DNA of 64,000 bases from JAHJDS01 sp964569795 (GTDB taxonomy: Bacteria; Desulfobacterota; Desulfarculia; Desulfarculales; JAHJDS01). The notes beneath the pieces are model-generated. The model worked only from the letters and a program-made list of their open reading frames with translations. It did no database searches and was not told the DNA's origin. Both the position numbers and the translations under genes were made by a program. Of this stretch, positions 63,966 to 64,000 are shown piece by piece. The stretch is taken from positions 62,001 through 126,000 of the forward strand of contig CAZMVB010000001.1 in the NCBI GenBank assembly GCA_964569795.1, written 5' to 3'. How positions within the stretch are numbered: position 1 is the first letter of the stretch; each line of letters starts with the position of its first letter.

Positions 63966-64000
63966 CTTAATGTGTCTAACAGCGGCCGGCCGGGGCGCCC

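Overview
The window is GC-rich chromosomal DNA, densely packed and free of insertion sequences, phage genes or CRISPR arrays. Three things point to an anaerobic member of the former Deltaproteobacteria (Desulfobacterota): the gene blocks rpsU-yqeY-mutS2-dnaG-rpoD and cysS-uvrB-uvrC-tatA-tatC, the folate-type tRNA methyltransferase TrmFO, and several ETF/acyl-CoA dehydrogenase/thiolase sets including a ferredoxin-ETF fusion. The lineage is an inference from gene content, not from a search.

Layout. 1-6.6 kb: end of thiC, then birA and bioB-bioA-bioF-bioD, with a strong promoter and a near-perfect BirA operator at the bioB start. 6.6-13.7 kb, minus strand: an envelope operon tolC-ftsE-ftsX-envC-ctpA-yibQ (outer-membrane channel, division ABC complex, murein-hydrolase activator, S41 protease, YibQ-type deacetylase). 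14-17.6 kb: trmFO, an FMN-dependent hydroxyacid-dehydrogenase-like protein and an alpha/beta hydrolase. 17.8-19.7 kb: a small arsenic locus, arsR-arsM-C_GCAxxG_C_C protein, in which one 15-bp element recurs before each gene. 19.8-26 kb: topA and dprA (minus), a secreted VWA-like protein and a TlpA-like thioredoxin.

26-39 kb is acyl-CoA metabolism. An operon of a zinc ribbon protein, queD, etfB and etfA (minus) is divergent from etfB2-etfA2(2x[4Fe-4S])-acyl-CoA dehydrogenase, a candidate electron-bifurcating complex. It is followed by a convergent seven-gene beta-oxidation operon (two thiolases, enoyl-CoA hydratase, two acyl-CoA dehydrogenases, MeaB GTPase, XRE-cupin regulator). That operon carries a tandem duplication of the hydratase start region. 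39.3-42.3 kb: a BamE-like lipoprotein, then hisB, a lipoprotein gene and hisA. 42.4-49.3 kb: rpsU, yqeY, mutS2, dnaG, rpoD, then a CAT-anticodon tRNA. 49.6-60.5 kb: NIF3-like protein, coiled-coil zinc ribbon protein, RNase HI-like protein, RNase P RNA, ispDF, gltX, cysS, uvrB, uvrC. 60.5-64 kb: tatA/B, tatC, a bidirectional terminator and a TPR/periplasmic-binding-protein lipoprotein resembling penicillin-binding-protein activators.

Many genes overlap by 1-4 bases (ATGA, GTGA, TTGA), so translation is probably coupled in most operons. Non-ATG starts are common and several were set by the ribosome binding site. Sigma-70-type promoters (TTGACA-like with 16-18 bp spacers) can be read before most operons.
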